35,406 nt of DNA from Prevotella sp. Lineage in GTDB: Bacteria > Bacteroidota > Bacteroidia > Bacteroidales > Bacteroidaceae. The stretch's first letter is position 1. Every line of letters begins with the position of its first letter. The stretch is taken from contig JAFZUS010000138.1 of assembly GCA_017618275.1 (NCBI GenBank), forward strand, positions 1 through 35,406. The letters are read 5' to 3'. Both the position numbers and the translations under genes were made by a program. The notes beneath the pieces were generated by a model, which was given only the letters and a program-made list of their open reading frames with translations, had not been told where the DNA came from and made no database searches. Positions 16,916-24,384 of the stretch are shown here, one piece after another.

Positions 16916-17673
16916 TTGATGATTTTTGAAATAAGCGGTTCGAGTTTATCGAGTTCCAGCATATTGGCAGCGTCGCTCAGTCCCTTGTCTGGATCGGGGT
17001 GGACCTCGAAAAACCAGCCTGTGGCACCGAAGGCTTTTGCTGCCAGAGCCATCTGCGGCACAAATCGCCTGTCGCCGCCGGTCTTGCCGTCGCTACCGCC
17101 TGGTCGCTGTACACTGTGCGTACAGTCCATGATGACTGTCGGCACAATCTCCAGCATGTCGGGGATGTTGCGGAAATCCACCACAAGGTTGTTATAGCCC
17201 ATCATGTTACCTCGCTCTGTCAGCCATACTTCTTTAGCACCAGCCTCACGGGCTTTTTCAGCAGGGTACCACATGTCTTTCCCACTAAGGAATTGTGCCT
17301 TCTTAATGTTCACGATGCGTCCTGTCTGGGCGGCAGCCACAAGTAAGTCGGTCTGCCGACAGAGGAAGGCTGGTATCTGCAGCACATCGCACACCTCGCC
17401 TGTCGGTTTAGCCTGCCAGGCTTCATGGATGTCAGTCAGAATGCGGAGCCCATATTTCGCTTTGATGTCAGATAGCATCTGTAATCCGTGCTCCAGACCA
17501 GGACCACGGAATGAGCGTATCGACGTGCGGTTAGCCTTGTCGAACGATGCCTTAAAGATGATGTCTGTCCCGTACTTTTCGTTGATTTCCACCAACTTAC
17601 GTGCAACTGTGTCGAGCAGTTCCGCAGACTCAATCACACAGGGACCGGCAATGATAGTTGCTTCTTTCATCAT
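16912..17673 (-). CDS. kdsA: 3-deoxy-8-phosphooctulonate synthase (Kdo-8-phosphate synthase)
   Basis: The 253-residue protein carries the family hallmarks: IIAGPCVIES near the N terminus, FKASFDKANRTSIRSFRGPGLEHGLQ, the ILTDIHE strand, DVLQIPAFLCRQTDLL, NIKKAQFLS, and MDCTHSVQRPGG near the C terminus. It condenses phosphoenolpyruvate with arabinose 5-phosphate to give Kdo 8-phosphate in the cytoplasm. The Cys in IIAGPC is conserved in all KdsA enzymes. Two ATG codons stand in tandem at the start; the first is used here. It is the promoter-proximal gene of the unit kdsA-kdsD-regulator-PLD-acyltransferase, with a good promoter just upstream. Confidence 0.96.
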   Translation of the reverse strand: MMKEATIIAGPCVIESAELLDTVARKLVEINEKYGTDIIFKASFDKANRTSIRSFRGPGLEHGLQMLSDIKAKYGLRILTDIHEAWQAKPTGEVCDVLQIPAFLCRQTDLLVAAAQTGRIVNIKKAQFLSGKDMWYPAEKAREAGAKEVWLTERGNMMGYNNLVVDFRNIPDMLEIVPTVIMDCTHSVQRPGGSDGKTGGDRRFVPQMALAAKAFGATGWFFEVHPDPDKGLSDAANMLELDKLEPLISKIIK

Positions 17674-17683
17674 ATTTGCTTTG

Positions 17684-17715
17684 CAAAAATAAGCATTTTA
17701 TCTTTAACTACCAAA
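17684..17715 (-). promoter_or_regulatory. Promoter of the kdsA unit (TTTG, 20 bp, TATTTTTG)
   Basis: On the minus strand TTTG (17712-17715) is followed after 20 bp by TATTTTTG (17684-17691), matching both the -33 and -7 elements of the Bacteroidota housekeeping sigma factor. The start codon follows 10 nt later. This is the only promoter in the window with both elements at textbook spacing. Confidence 0.75.
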
Positions 17716-17725
17716 GAATTTGGTA
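17709..17725. terminator. Small hairpin downstream of the mechanosensitive channel gene
   Basis: TACCAAA and TTTGGTA form a perfect 7-bp stem with a GAA loop. It lies just after the channel gene stop codon on the minus strand, but the T-run flanks it on the plus strand only. It overlaps the -33 element of kdsA, so it could end the channel transcript weakly or act at the kdsA promoter. Confidence 0.4.
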
Positions 17726-17731
17726 ATTTTT

Positions 17732-20071
17732 TTACTTTGTTTCTTTTATATGAATGTCGCGCTGCGGGAACGGAATCTCGATGCCGTTGGCATTCAGCGT
17801 GTCGTAGATGCAGTTTAGGATATCGCTCACCACGTAGATCTTCTTCACGGCATCCACCCAGACCACGAGTTGGAAATTGATGCTCGAGTCGGCCATCTCC
17901 GTCATCACCACCCGTATACGCTTCGAGTTGTCTATCATGTGGTGCTTCAGGTTCTGTATGGCGTCCTCAATGAGGCCTTTCACCTGGCCGGCCTTCGAGC
18001 CGTAGGCCACGCTGAACGGTACCAGGGCGAGAATATACCCGTGGTTGCGGGTCAGGTTCTTGTAGTTCTTCGTAAACAACTGCGAGTTCTGGAAGGTGAT
18101 GACCTCGCCATAGAGCGATTCTACAATCGTGGAGGTGTAACTGATGCTGGCCACCTTACCCATGGTGCCGTCCACCTGGATCCAGTCGCCTGCCTTGATA
18201 CGTCCTGTCATGAGCATCGTGCCGTAGTAGATGTTCTCAATGATGTCCTTCATGGCAAAACCGATACCTGTGGAGAGTCCGGCAGAGATAGCCAACAGCC
18301 ATTCTACGCTGATGTGCAGGTAGGCGAGTGTCAGTAGCAGCCAGGTACCCCAGATGATCAGTTGTATCACGTTCTTACCCATCACCACGCGACTCTCTGC
18401 TGTCGAGGGGTCTTTGATCTCGAAGTGCAGGCGCATCAGACTGAGGATGGTCTTCGACATCCACCTGAAGAGGAACCAGAGGCTCACGACAATGGCCAGT
18501 TTGACAATGCTCACCTGCAGGTTCTTCTGGTTGATGATCTTATGGTTGAACACATCCCAGCACATGTCGCTCAGGTTGAACACGTCGGTAGCCCAGTAGA
18601 CGCTGAGCATCAGCGACCATACGATGAGCACAGGCATCACCACCTGGTGGACGAGTGTATAGAACCACGTCTGTGTGATAGGTTTCTTAGAGAAGTCGCG
18701 TTTCTCCTCATACATCTTCAGGTAGTCGGAGATACAGGTGATGGTCAGGATACAGGTCAACTGCATGATCCACCAGATCAGCAACTGCACAGAGAGCAGC
18801 GTGTATCCAGCCCATGAGCAGCAAACCGAAGCGATGAACACCGTTAGAGAAACATACGTATAGAACATATCCGAGCGGGGGATGTTCCGGTTGTGCTTTT
18901 TTACACCCCACCACTGCCATACCATGCAAGTCAGTAAGATCGGTGGGAAGATAAGACTTACCAGTTCACTGGGTATCAGGATAATCCGGAAGGTGATGAC
19001 CACGAAGCCAATCACCAGTAGCGGCGCGTAGATATGGAAAGCGCTCCGTATCTGTTCGCTGTTCACACGCAGCAGCAGCGATATCAGGATAACGGCCAGT
19101 AGCCACAGGTATTCCACAAAGAGTCCGCTCGCCATGATGAAGAAATTCTGTTCGCTGTAGTGGCGGATGATTCCCATGAGAAGGGCCAGTGTGATAGCAG
19201 TGGTAGTCCACATGATTGACGAGCGTTTCTTCAGAAACTCCTCAGTGTGGAACCGCTTGGGCATAAAACGGAAAACCAGCCGGTTCAGTCCGATGGCGAT
19301 GAGGGCATAGAAGGCGATGGCCACGAACAGACCGAATATCCAGTAGACGTTCCAGTCGGAGCGCTGGCTCTCCTTGTCAGTGGTGTATTTCTTCTGCACC
19401 ACCTCCTTCATCGTCTGCCATTTCTCCATGAGGTGGCGGATAATGTCCACGTAGGTGTCGCCACCATTCACGAAGATACTTGTCTGTATGTCGTAGTACC
19501 GCTTCTGCGCGTAGTCGTTCATGTTTTTCAGGCGTTGCTCCGTGTTGTCGTAGTAGCGGATGTAGTCTTCCATCTGCTGGGTGTCCTCCTGTAGACTGCG
19601 CATGATACATGTGGCCAGTGTCAGACACACGTTACGGTCGTTCTTCGCCTCCTCGCTCAGCATATTCGTCGGCATCAGTTTCAGACTGTTCACCAAACTG
19701 TCGTAGCGGGCAATCTCCACGTCGGTTTTCTTCAGATAGTCGCGGAAGGGCATCTGCTGTCGCTGAAACCGCTGATACTGCTCAGTGGCCTGGTGACAGG
19801 CATACGTCAGGTCGAACAGGTACTCCTGTTTTTGTGAATAAAGCATCAGGGCGTTCTGGTTCGACTGCTTCATGGTCAGCGTCAGGTTGCGGAACACTTC
19901 TTGGGTCTGTTCCTCCCTTTCTTCGCGCTGTGAGGTCAGTTCGTGATAGTGCTTGGTCAGTTCCGACCGCAGGATGGTCAACGTCTCTTCAAGATTTTTT
20001 TCCTTGAGCACGGCACCGGCCTCTATCGTGATGCCCACCAGAAGGGCCATGATGATGAGATATCTTTTCAT
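17732..20071 (-). CDS. Large MscS-family mechanosensitive ion channel
   Basis: The 779-residue protein starts with a signal peptide (MKRYLIIMALLVGITIEAGA). A periplasmic coiled-coil-rich region follows (about 20-240, many Gln and Glu). Then come about ten hydrophobic helices and a C-terminal MscS core: the pore-helix segment LLAISAGLSTGIGFAMKDIIENIYYG, the beta-domain DWIQVDGTMGKVASISYTSTIV, and NSQLFTKNYKNLTRNHG. This resembles the large MscK/YbdG-like channels rather than the small MscS. It would release solutes under osmotic downshock. The ATG at 20069-20071 is preferred because 34 upstream in-frame codons overlap the promoter. It is transcribed towards the kdsA unit but has its own promoter. 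Confidence 0.9.
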   Translation of the reverse strand: MKRYLIIMALLVGITIEAGAVLKEKNLEETLTILRSELTKHYHELTSQREEREEQTQEVFRNLTLTMKQSNQNALMLYSQKQEYLFDLTYACHQATEQYQRFQRQQMPFRDYLKKTDVEIARYDSLVNSLKLMPTNMLSEEAKNDRNVCLTLATCIMRSLQEDTQQMEDYIRYYDNTEQRLKNMNDYAQKRYYDIQTSIFVNGGDTYVDIIRHLMEKWQTMKEVVQKKYTTDKESQRSDWNVYWIFGLFVAIAFYALIAIGLNRLVFRFMPKRFHTEEFLKKRSSIMWTTTAITLALLMGIIRHYSEQNFFIMASGLFVEYLWLLAVILISLLLRVNSEQIRSAFHIYAPLLVIGFVVITFRIILIPSELVSLIFPPILLTCMVWQWWGVKKHNRNIPRSDMFYTYVSLTVFIASVCCSWAGYTLLSVQLLIWWIMQLTCILTITCISDYLKMYEEKRDFSKKPITQTWFYTLVHQVVMPVLIVWSLMLSVYWATDVFNLSDMCWDVFNHKIINQKNLQVSIVKLAIVVSLWFLFRWMSKTILSLMRLHFEIKDPSTAESRVVMGKNVIQLIIWGTWLLLTLAYLHISVEWLLAISAGLSTGIGFAMKDIIENIYYGTMLMTGRIKAGDWIQVDGTMGKVASISYTSTIVESLYGEVITFQNSQLFTKNYKNLTRNHGYILALVPFSVAYGSKAGQVKGLIEDAIQNLKHHMIDNSKRIRVVMTEMADSSINFQLVVWVDAVKKIYVVSDILNCIYDTLNANGIEIPFPQRDIHIKETK

Positions 20072-20098
20072 CTTTGAGAATTTCTTGTCTTTAGCGTG

Positions 20099-20106
20099 CA
20101 AAATTA
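20099..20106 (-). promoter_or_regulatory. -7 promoter element of the MscS-family gene (TAATTTTG)
   Basis: TAATTTTG, followed by CA, on the minus strand matches TAnnTTTG and lies 27 nt from the chosen start. TTTC 20 bp further upstream (20127-20130) is a one-mismatch -33 element. Confidence 0.65.
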
Positions 20107-20256
20107 CAACTATTTCCGTAAAATACGAAAGATTCTTCCAAAAACATGTCGAAATGATTGAAAAACATGTCATCAGATAACCGTCCCTCTGTTTTGAGTG
20201 AGAGAAATGATCTGAGTTTTTTTTTGCAAAAGCATTGTCGATTCAGAAAAAATTCG

Positions 20257-20264
20257 TAACTTTG
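20257..20264 (+). promoter_or_regulatory. -7 promoter element of the PIN-domain cassette (TAACTTTG)
   Basis: TAACTTTG, followed by CAGCC, matches TAnnTTTG and lies 28 nt from the ATG at 20293. ATTG at 20234-20237 is a possible -33 element with a 19-bp spacer. Confidence 0.65.
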
Positions 20265-20292
20265 CAGCCGCAATCAATAAAACATCAGCATT

Positions 20293-20472
20293 ATGAGCGA
20301 GAAACAGAAACAAGTGGAAAAGGAGCGCAAGGCTGTGCTGCAGTTGCTCCTCGAAAAGACGGGACTGAAATACAAGGAACTCGTGGACGCACAGGTAGGC
20401 ATGTGGATGGCGGGCAACCTCGACTTGCTCACCGCCGAGGAGAAGGCACAATTCCCTCACCTGGTTTTCTGA
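20293..20472 (+). CDS. Small 59-residue protein upstream of the PIN-domain gene, putative antitoxin
   Basis: This short frame begins MSEKQKQVEKERKAV and ends EKAQFPHLVF before TGA. It is highly charged at the N terminus with a predicted helix, followed by LLEKTGLKYKELVDAQ, MWMAGNLDLLTAEEKAQF. I recognise no family; no ribbon-helix-helix or AbrB pattern is obvious. It is supported as a real gene by a promoter element 28 nt upstream, codon use like its neighbours, and its placement 9 bp before the PIN-domain gene. That layout of a small gene first and a PIN nuclease second is typical of VapBC-type toxin-antitoxin operons. Function is inferred from context only. Confidence 0.65.
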   Translation: MSEKQKQVEKERKAVLQLLLEKTGLKYKELVDAQVGMWMAGNLDLLTAEEKAQFPHLVF

Positions 20473-20481
20473 ACAACGGCT

Positions 20482-20925
20482 ATGACACGACAGGTAAAGA
20501 CCTACAATCCCAACCACGTATTCGTGGATACCAACGTGCTCATTGGTGCCTATAGCGGCGATGCTCAGTTTCAGACTGACAGCGACTGCCTGCACTACCT
20601 CTATTCCATCGTCGGCAAACGGCTCTACATCTCGACGCTCAGCGTGGCGCAACTCATTTCCGTCTATCAGAAACGCAAGACCAACGATGAGATACGCGCC
20701 ATCGTCCGCGAGTTGCAGCACCGCTTTACCATCATCAATTTCACGGTGAAAGACATAGACTCCGCGCTCAACCAAACGGGTGCCGACATCGAGGACAATG
20801 TGCAGTTTGTGCTGGCCCGCAAGCAGAAGTGTCGTGTCATCATCACCAACAACTACAAGGACTATCGCCTCCTGCTGGGCGCACAGATTATCAAGCCATC
20901 AAAAGTGAGGATGATTGCCCGATAG
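20482..20925 (+). CDS. PIN-domain protein, putative VapC-like RNase toxin
   Basis: The 147-residue protein has the PIN fold order. The first strand VFVDTNVLIGAY carries Asp16, the later acidic patch DIEDNVQFVLA carries Asp105, and VIITNNYKDYRLL carries Asp127. The second acidic residue of the usual quartet is normally a Glu in the SxxxxxEL helix; here the matching segment STLSVAQLIS has Gln57, so metal binding may be altered. Length and gene order suit a VapC-like tRNA or mRNA nuclease. It shares a promoter with the 59-residue gene before it and is followed by a good terminator, so the two genes form a closed cassette. A housekeeping role in RNA processing is possible. Confidence 0.75.
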   Translation: MTRQVKTYNPNHVFVDTNVLIGAYSGDAQFQTDSDCLHYLYSIVGKRLYISTLSVAQLISVYQKRKTNDEIRAIVRELQHRFTIINFTVKDIDSALNQTGADIEDNVQFVLARKQKCRVIITNNYKDYRLLLGAQIIKPSKVRMIAR

Positions 20926-20953
20926 ACGGATTCTGACTTGTCAGAGGAATTAT

Positions 20954-20998
20954 AACAGAGAGGATGTGCCTATTTTGACACACCCTCTTTGTTTTTTT
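20954..20998 (+). terminator. Intrinsic terminator after the PIN-domain gene
   Basis: Arms AACAGAGAGGATGTG and CACACCCTCTTTGTT pair over 15 positions with one mismatch and one G-U pair, around a 10-nt loop. The stem is followed by a run of T residues ending at 20998. It closes the two-gene cassette. Confidence 0.85.
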
Positions 20999-21149
20999 AA
21001 CGCTCGTATTTGGTAGGTGTCCTAAATTAGTGCATGTCCTTTGGGGGGAAAATTTGATTTTTATCTGTATCTTACTCGATTTGGATATATTTCTCACGCT
21101 CAAGAAAGCAAAAAATTCGCTTTCTCTTCGCTAAATCGAAATTTTGCAG

Positions 21150-21157
21150 TATCTTTG
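21150..21157 (+). promoter_or_regulatory. -7 promoter element of the M23 peptidase-GH5 operon (TATCTTTG)
   Basis: TATCTTTG, followed by CAGG, matches TAnnTTTG and lies 20 nt from the ATG at 21178. No convincing -33 element is seen. The rest of the gap from 20999 to 21149 is AT-rich and holds nothing else that I recognise. Confidence 0.65.
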
Positions 21158-21177
21158 CAGGCAAAACGTGTTTGGTT

Positions 21178-21654
21178 ATGAGACGAATAATTCTATGGTT
21201 ACTGGCAGCAATGATCATGACAGGGGGCTCGTATGCCTTTTGTCCGTCGGGTAAAACGACAGCATCAAAGCATTCGTTTTTTCCCTTGCCTGGTGCAAAG
21301 GTCATTAGTCACTATGGTAAGCGTGGCGGTCGGATGCATACGGGCGTCGACCTCAAGACGAAGGCCAACGACACCATCTATGCTGCATTTGATGGTGAGG
21401 TGGTTTTTTCCGGCAAGTACTATGCTTATGGAAACCTGATACGCATCATGCATGCCAATGCACTGGAGACCTACTATGGCCATAACTCGAAGAACCTGGT
21501 GGAGAAGGGACAGCAGGTCAAGGCAGGGCAGGCCATCGCGATTGTCGGTCAGACAGGTAGAGCCACCACACCCCATCTGCATTTTGAAACGCGCGTCAAC
21601 GGCAAGCATAAGAATCCTTCGAAATACATCAAACTAACAAACCAGACCAAATGA
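21178..21654 (+). CDS. Exported M23-family (LytM-like) peptidoglycan endopeptidase
   Basis: The 158-residue protein has a signal peptide (MRRIILWLLAAMIMTGGSYA) and a single M23 domain. The zinc ligands are visible as HTGVD (HxxxD) and HLHFE (HxH), with the linking strands YAAFDGEVVFSGKYYAYGNLIRIMH and VKAGQAIAIVGQTGRATTPHLHF. All catalytic positions are present, so it should cut peptide cross-links in the periplasm rather than act only as an activator. ATG 21178 is preferred to an in-frame TTG two codons earlier. Its TGA overlaps the ATG of the GH5 gene (ATGA), so a cell-wall enzyme and a mannanase are translationally coupled. Confidence 0.92.
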   Translation: MRRIILWLLAAMIMTGGSYAFCPSGKTTASKHSFFPLPGAKVISHYGKRGGRMHTGVDLKTKANDTIYAAFDGEVVFSGKYYAYGNLIRIMHANALETYYGHNSKNLVEKGQQVKAGQAIAIVGQTGRATTPHLHFETRVNGKHKNPSKYIKLTNQTK

Positions 21655-22940
21655 AACAACTAAAACGACTCTTACTAAGCCTGATGGTTGCTGTCAGCCT
21701 GCCGATGGCGGGACAGACGGCGTTTGTGACCGTCAAGGACGGACATTTCCTGAAAGACGGGAAACCCTATTATTATGTGGGTACGAACTTCTGGTATGGG
21801 GCCATTCTCGGCTCGGAAGGGCAGGGGGGCGACCGCCAGCGACTATGTCGCGAACTGGACCTGATGAAGCGGATGGGCATCGACAACCTGCGCATCCTTG
21901 TGGGCAGCGACGGTGAACGGGGCGTGACCACGAAGGTGGAACCAACACTGCAGGTGCAGCCGGGCGTCTACAACGATACCATCCTGGCCGGACTCGACTA
22001 CCTGTTGATGGAGATGGGCAAGCGTAAGATGGTGGCTGTGCTCTACCTGAACAACTCGTGGGAGTGGAGTGGGGGCTACGGGTTCTATCTCGAGCATGCA
22101 GGCGCAGGCAAGCAACCGCGACCCAATGAGGACGGCTATCCGGCCTACATGCAGGCCATGAGCCAATATGCTACCAACCAGAAGGCGCACGAACTGTTCT
22201 ACGACTATGTGCGCTTCATCCTTACCCGTACCAACCGCTATACGGGACTGGCCTATAAGGACGATCCCGCCATCATGTCGTGGCAGATCGGCAACGAGCC
22301 CAGGGCCTTTTCCACAGAAGCGCTGCCAGCCTTTGAGCGGTGGCTCAGTGAGGCATCGGCCCTCATCCGCAGCCTTGACAGTAACCACCTGATATCCATC
22401 GGCAGCGAGGGCTCGTGGGGCTGTGAGAACGACTGGGGCTGCTATGAACGTATCTGTGCCGACAAGAATATCGACTACTGTAACATCCACCTCTGGCCGT
22501 ACAACTGGAGTTGGGCGAGGAAGGATCATCTGATTGAGGATCTGCCGCAGGCCAAGGCCAATACGAAGGACTATATAGACCGTCATCTGGCCATCTGTGC
22601 CCGTCTGAAGAAACCGTTGGTGATGGAGGAGTTCGGCTACCCCCGCGACGACTTCAAATTTGCCCTCGGCACACCGACGAAAGGGCGCGACGGCTTTTAT
22701 CAGTACGTCTTCTCACTGGTGGGCGACAATGCGGAGCAGGGCGGCTATTTTGCCGGCTGTAACTTCTGGGGCTGGGGCGGCTATGCCAAGCCCAGACACG
22801 AGGAACAGTGGCAGGTGGGCGATGACTATACGGGCGATCCGGCACAGGAACAGCAGGGTCTGAACTCCGTCTTTTCAGGTGACAAATCGACCCTGAAAGT
22901 CATCCTGTCACAGGTGAAAAGAATGAATAAATTACGTTAA
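21651..22940 (+). CDS. Secreted GH5-family endo-beta-1,4-mannanase
   Basis: The 429-residue protein has a signal peptide ending SLPMAGQT and then a single GH5 barrel. Recognisable positions are YYYVGTNFWYGA at the start, DNLRILVG, LYLNNSWEWSGGYGFYLEHAG, the acid/base Glu216 in SWQIGNEPR, NIHLWPYNW, and the nucleophile Glu327 in VMEEFGYPRD. The barrel ends in a Trp-rich segment GCNFWGWGGYAKP. This set, especially NSWEWSGG and EFGYPRD, follows subfamily 7 mannanases. It would cleave mannan or glucomannan in the periplasm or outside the cell, feeding the locus that follows 107 bp downstream. It is coupled to the M23 peptidase gene by a 4-bp overlap. Confidence 0.9.
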   Translation: MKQLKRLLLSLMVAVSLPMAGQTAFVTVKDGHFLKDGKPYYYVGTNFWYGAILGSEGQGGDRQRLCRELDLMKRMGIDNLRILVGSDGERGVTTKVEPTLQVQPGVYNDTILAGLDYLLMEMGKRKMVAVLYLNNSWEWSGGYGFYLEHAGAGKQPRPNEDGYPAYMQAMSQYATNQKAHELFYDYVRFILTRTNRYTGLAYKDDPAIMSWQIGNEPRAFSTEALPAFERWLSEASALIRSLDSNHLISIGSEGSWGCENDWGCYERICADKNIDYCNIHLWPYNWSWARKDHLIEDLPQAKANTKDYIDRHLAICARLKKPLVMEEFGYPRDDFKFALGTPTKGRDGFYQYVFSLVGDNAEQGGYFAGCNFWGWGGYAKPRHEEQWQVGDDYTGDPAQEQQGLNSVFSGDKSTLKVILSQVKRMNKLR

Positions 22941-23009
22941 ATAGCAGGGCACAGCAATATAATGCCGTCATTTGTCAAGATAGTGCCATCTGCTTTGCAG
23001 GATTATTTA

Positions 23010-23017
23010 TAATTTTG
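23010..23017 (+). promoter_or_regulatory. -7 promoter element of the mannan-utilisation operon (TAATTTTG)
   Basis: TAATTTTG, followed by CAGCC, matches TAnnTTTG and lies 30 nt from the ATG at 23048. No well-placed -33 element is seen. The five genes after it have short gaps, so this is the likely promoter for all of them. Confidence 0.65.
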
Positions 23018-23047
23018 CAGCCGATAACTTAAACAATTCAACAAGAG

Positions 23048-24370
23048 ATGAAGACAAAAAAACTACTGACACTTCTGCTTGTGGTCATGGTATCGTTCCA
23101 GTTATCGGCACAGATACGCGGGTACAATATCATGGTGACGGTACAGCCCGACCATCAGGACTGGACCTACAAGACAGGTGAGAAGGCTACGTTTACGGTG
23201 AACGTGTTGAAGTCGGGCACCCTGCTCGACAACGTCACCATCGACCTGGCCGCTGGTCCTGAGATGTATCAGGACGTGAAGAAAAGCATGGTGCTGAAAG
23301 ACGGCACGCTGAAACTGACGGGAACGATGAAGCAGCCGGGTTTCTACCGTGTGGATGTGACGGCACATGTAGATGGTAAGGACTATAAGGGGGCCTGTGG
23401 GGCCGCCTTCTCGCCCGAGCAGTTACAACCCTCTACCGTGATGCCTGCTGACTTCGAGTCGTTCTGGCAAAATGCCATTGCAGAAGCCCGAAAGACTGAC
23501 CTTGATCCCACGAAACGGCTGTTGCCAGAGCGTTGCACGAAGGATGTGAATGTCTATGAGGTGAGTTTCCAGAATATGAACTGGGGCAACCGCACCTATG
23601 GCATCCTCTGTGTACCGGTGAAGGAAGGGAAATATCCCGCCCTGCTCAGGGTGCCGGGTGCTGGTGTGCGTCCCTACGGCGGTGACATCTATACAGCCTC
23701 GCAGGGCGCCATCACTTTGGAGATAGGCATTCACGGAATCCCCGTGACGATGGAGCAGAAGGTGTATGACGACCTGCACAACGGGGCTCTCAGCGGTTAC
23801 TGGGAGTTCGGGATGGATCATCGCGACAAGAGTTATTACAAACACGTGATACTCGGTTGTATCCGTGCCCTCGACTATATCGAGCAGTACACCCCTTGGA
23901 ATGGGAAGGAGTGTGGTGTGACGGGTTCCTCGCAAGGGGGATTTCTCACGCTGGCAACAGCCGGTCTGGACAAGCGTATTACCTACTATGCCCCTGTGCA
24001 TGCTGCCCTTTGCGACCATACGAACTCTTTAAGGGGTATTGCCTGCGGGTGGCCACACTATTTCTATGAAAGTGAGAAGGTGAGAAAGGGAGAAGGTGAG
24101 AAGGTGAGAAAGGGAGAAAGTGAGAAGATTGAGACTTCGAGGTATTATGACGGGGTGAACTTCGCACGTTTGATTACGGACAAACAGAAGGGATGGTTCT
24201 CGTTTGGCTACAACGACGACGTGGTGCCGCCGACAACGGCTTGGGCCACCTATAATATCGTGAAGGGCCCGAAGGAGATCTCGCCTTATCAGGCCACTTG
24301 GCACTTCTGGTATCAGGAGCAGTGGGACGAGTGGGAAGACTGGCTGTTGAGAGAAATGCATCTGAGGTAA
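23048..24370 (+). CDS. Secreted CE7-family acetyl xylan/mannan esterase
   Basis: The 440-residue protein starts with a signal peptide (MKTKKLLTLLLVVMVSFQLSAQ). An N-terminal beta-sandwich (about 25-130) comes next, then an alpha/beta-hydrolase domain of the AXE1/cephalosporin-C deacetylase family. The nucleophile is Ser295 in GSSQGG, the acid Asp390 in GYNDDVVPP and the base probably His419 in ATWHFW. Preceding a mannanase, it probably removes acetyl groups from mannan. Odd feature: about 19 residues after the YYAPVHAAL segment, a Lys-Glu-rich insertion (EKVRKGEGEKVRKGESEK) is encoded by seven tandem 8-bp repeats (24072-24127) and is not part of the family fold. The GH26 start follows 14 bp after the stop codon. 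Confidence 0.88.
   Translation: MKTKKLLTLLLVVMVSFQLSAQIRGYNIMVTVQPDHQDWTYKTGEKATFTVNVLKSGTLLDNVTIDLAAGPEMYQDVKKSMVLKDGTLKLTGTMKQPGFYRVDVTAHVDGKDYKGACGAAFSPEQLQPSTVMPADFESFWQNAIAEARKTDLDPTKRLLPERCTKDVNVYEVSFQNMNWGNRTYGILCVPVKEGKYPALLRVPGAGVRPYGGDIYTASQGAITLEIGIHGIPVTMEQKVYDDLHNGALSGYWEFGMDHRDKSYYKHVILGCIRALDYIEQYTPWNGKECGVTGSSQGGFLTLATAGLDKRITYYAPVHAALCDHTNSLRGIACGWPHYFYESEKVRKGEGEKVRKGESEKIETSRYYDGVNFARLITDKQKGWFSFGYNDDVVPPTTAWATYNIVKGPKEISPYQATWHFWYQEQWDEWEDWLLREMHLR
24072..24127 (+). repeat. Seven tandem 8-bp units (GTGAGAAR type) inside the CE7 esterase gene
   Basis: Consecutive octamers are GTGAGAAG, GTGAGAAA, GGGAGAAG, GTGAGAAG, GTGAGAAA, GGGAGAAA and GTGAGAAG. The first three units repeat as a 24-bp block, which is why the reading frame survives. 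They encode a charged insertion in the esterase. Confidence 0.92.
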
Positions 24371-24383
24371 AGGTAAAAAAGTA
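24365..24383 (+). repeat. Short GGTAAAAA-type repeat tract before the GH26 start codon
   Basis: The stretch reads AGGTAAAGGTAAAAAAGTA and overlaps the CE7 stop codon. It is the same necklace as the octamer in the nuoH leader and is complementary to the CTTTTTAC array at 24437-24472. The two tracts could pair and enclose the GH26 start codon. Confidence 0.6.
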
Positions 24384-24384
24384 T

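Noticed and set aside
20174-20256. Gene in the gap between the channel gene and the PIN cassette
   Set aside because: Only short AT-rich frames; the gap is explained by the two divergent promoters.
22943-22994. Possible hairpin between the GH5 and CE7 genes (AGCAGGGCAC with GTGCCATCTGCT)
   Set aside because: The arms pair only with a 2-nt bulge across a 30-nt loop and no T-run follows, so it is not a convincing terminator or riboswitch.
24072-24127. CRISPR array or phage repeat
   Set aside because: Units are 8 bp with no spacers and lie inside a coding frame.
24298-24384. Longer in-frame start for the GH26 gene inside the esterase gene
   Set aside because: It would put extra residues ahead of the lipoprotein signal; the ATG at 24385 gives a normal lipoprotein start.
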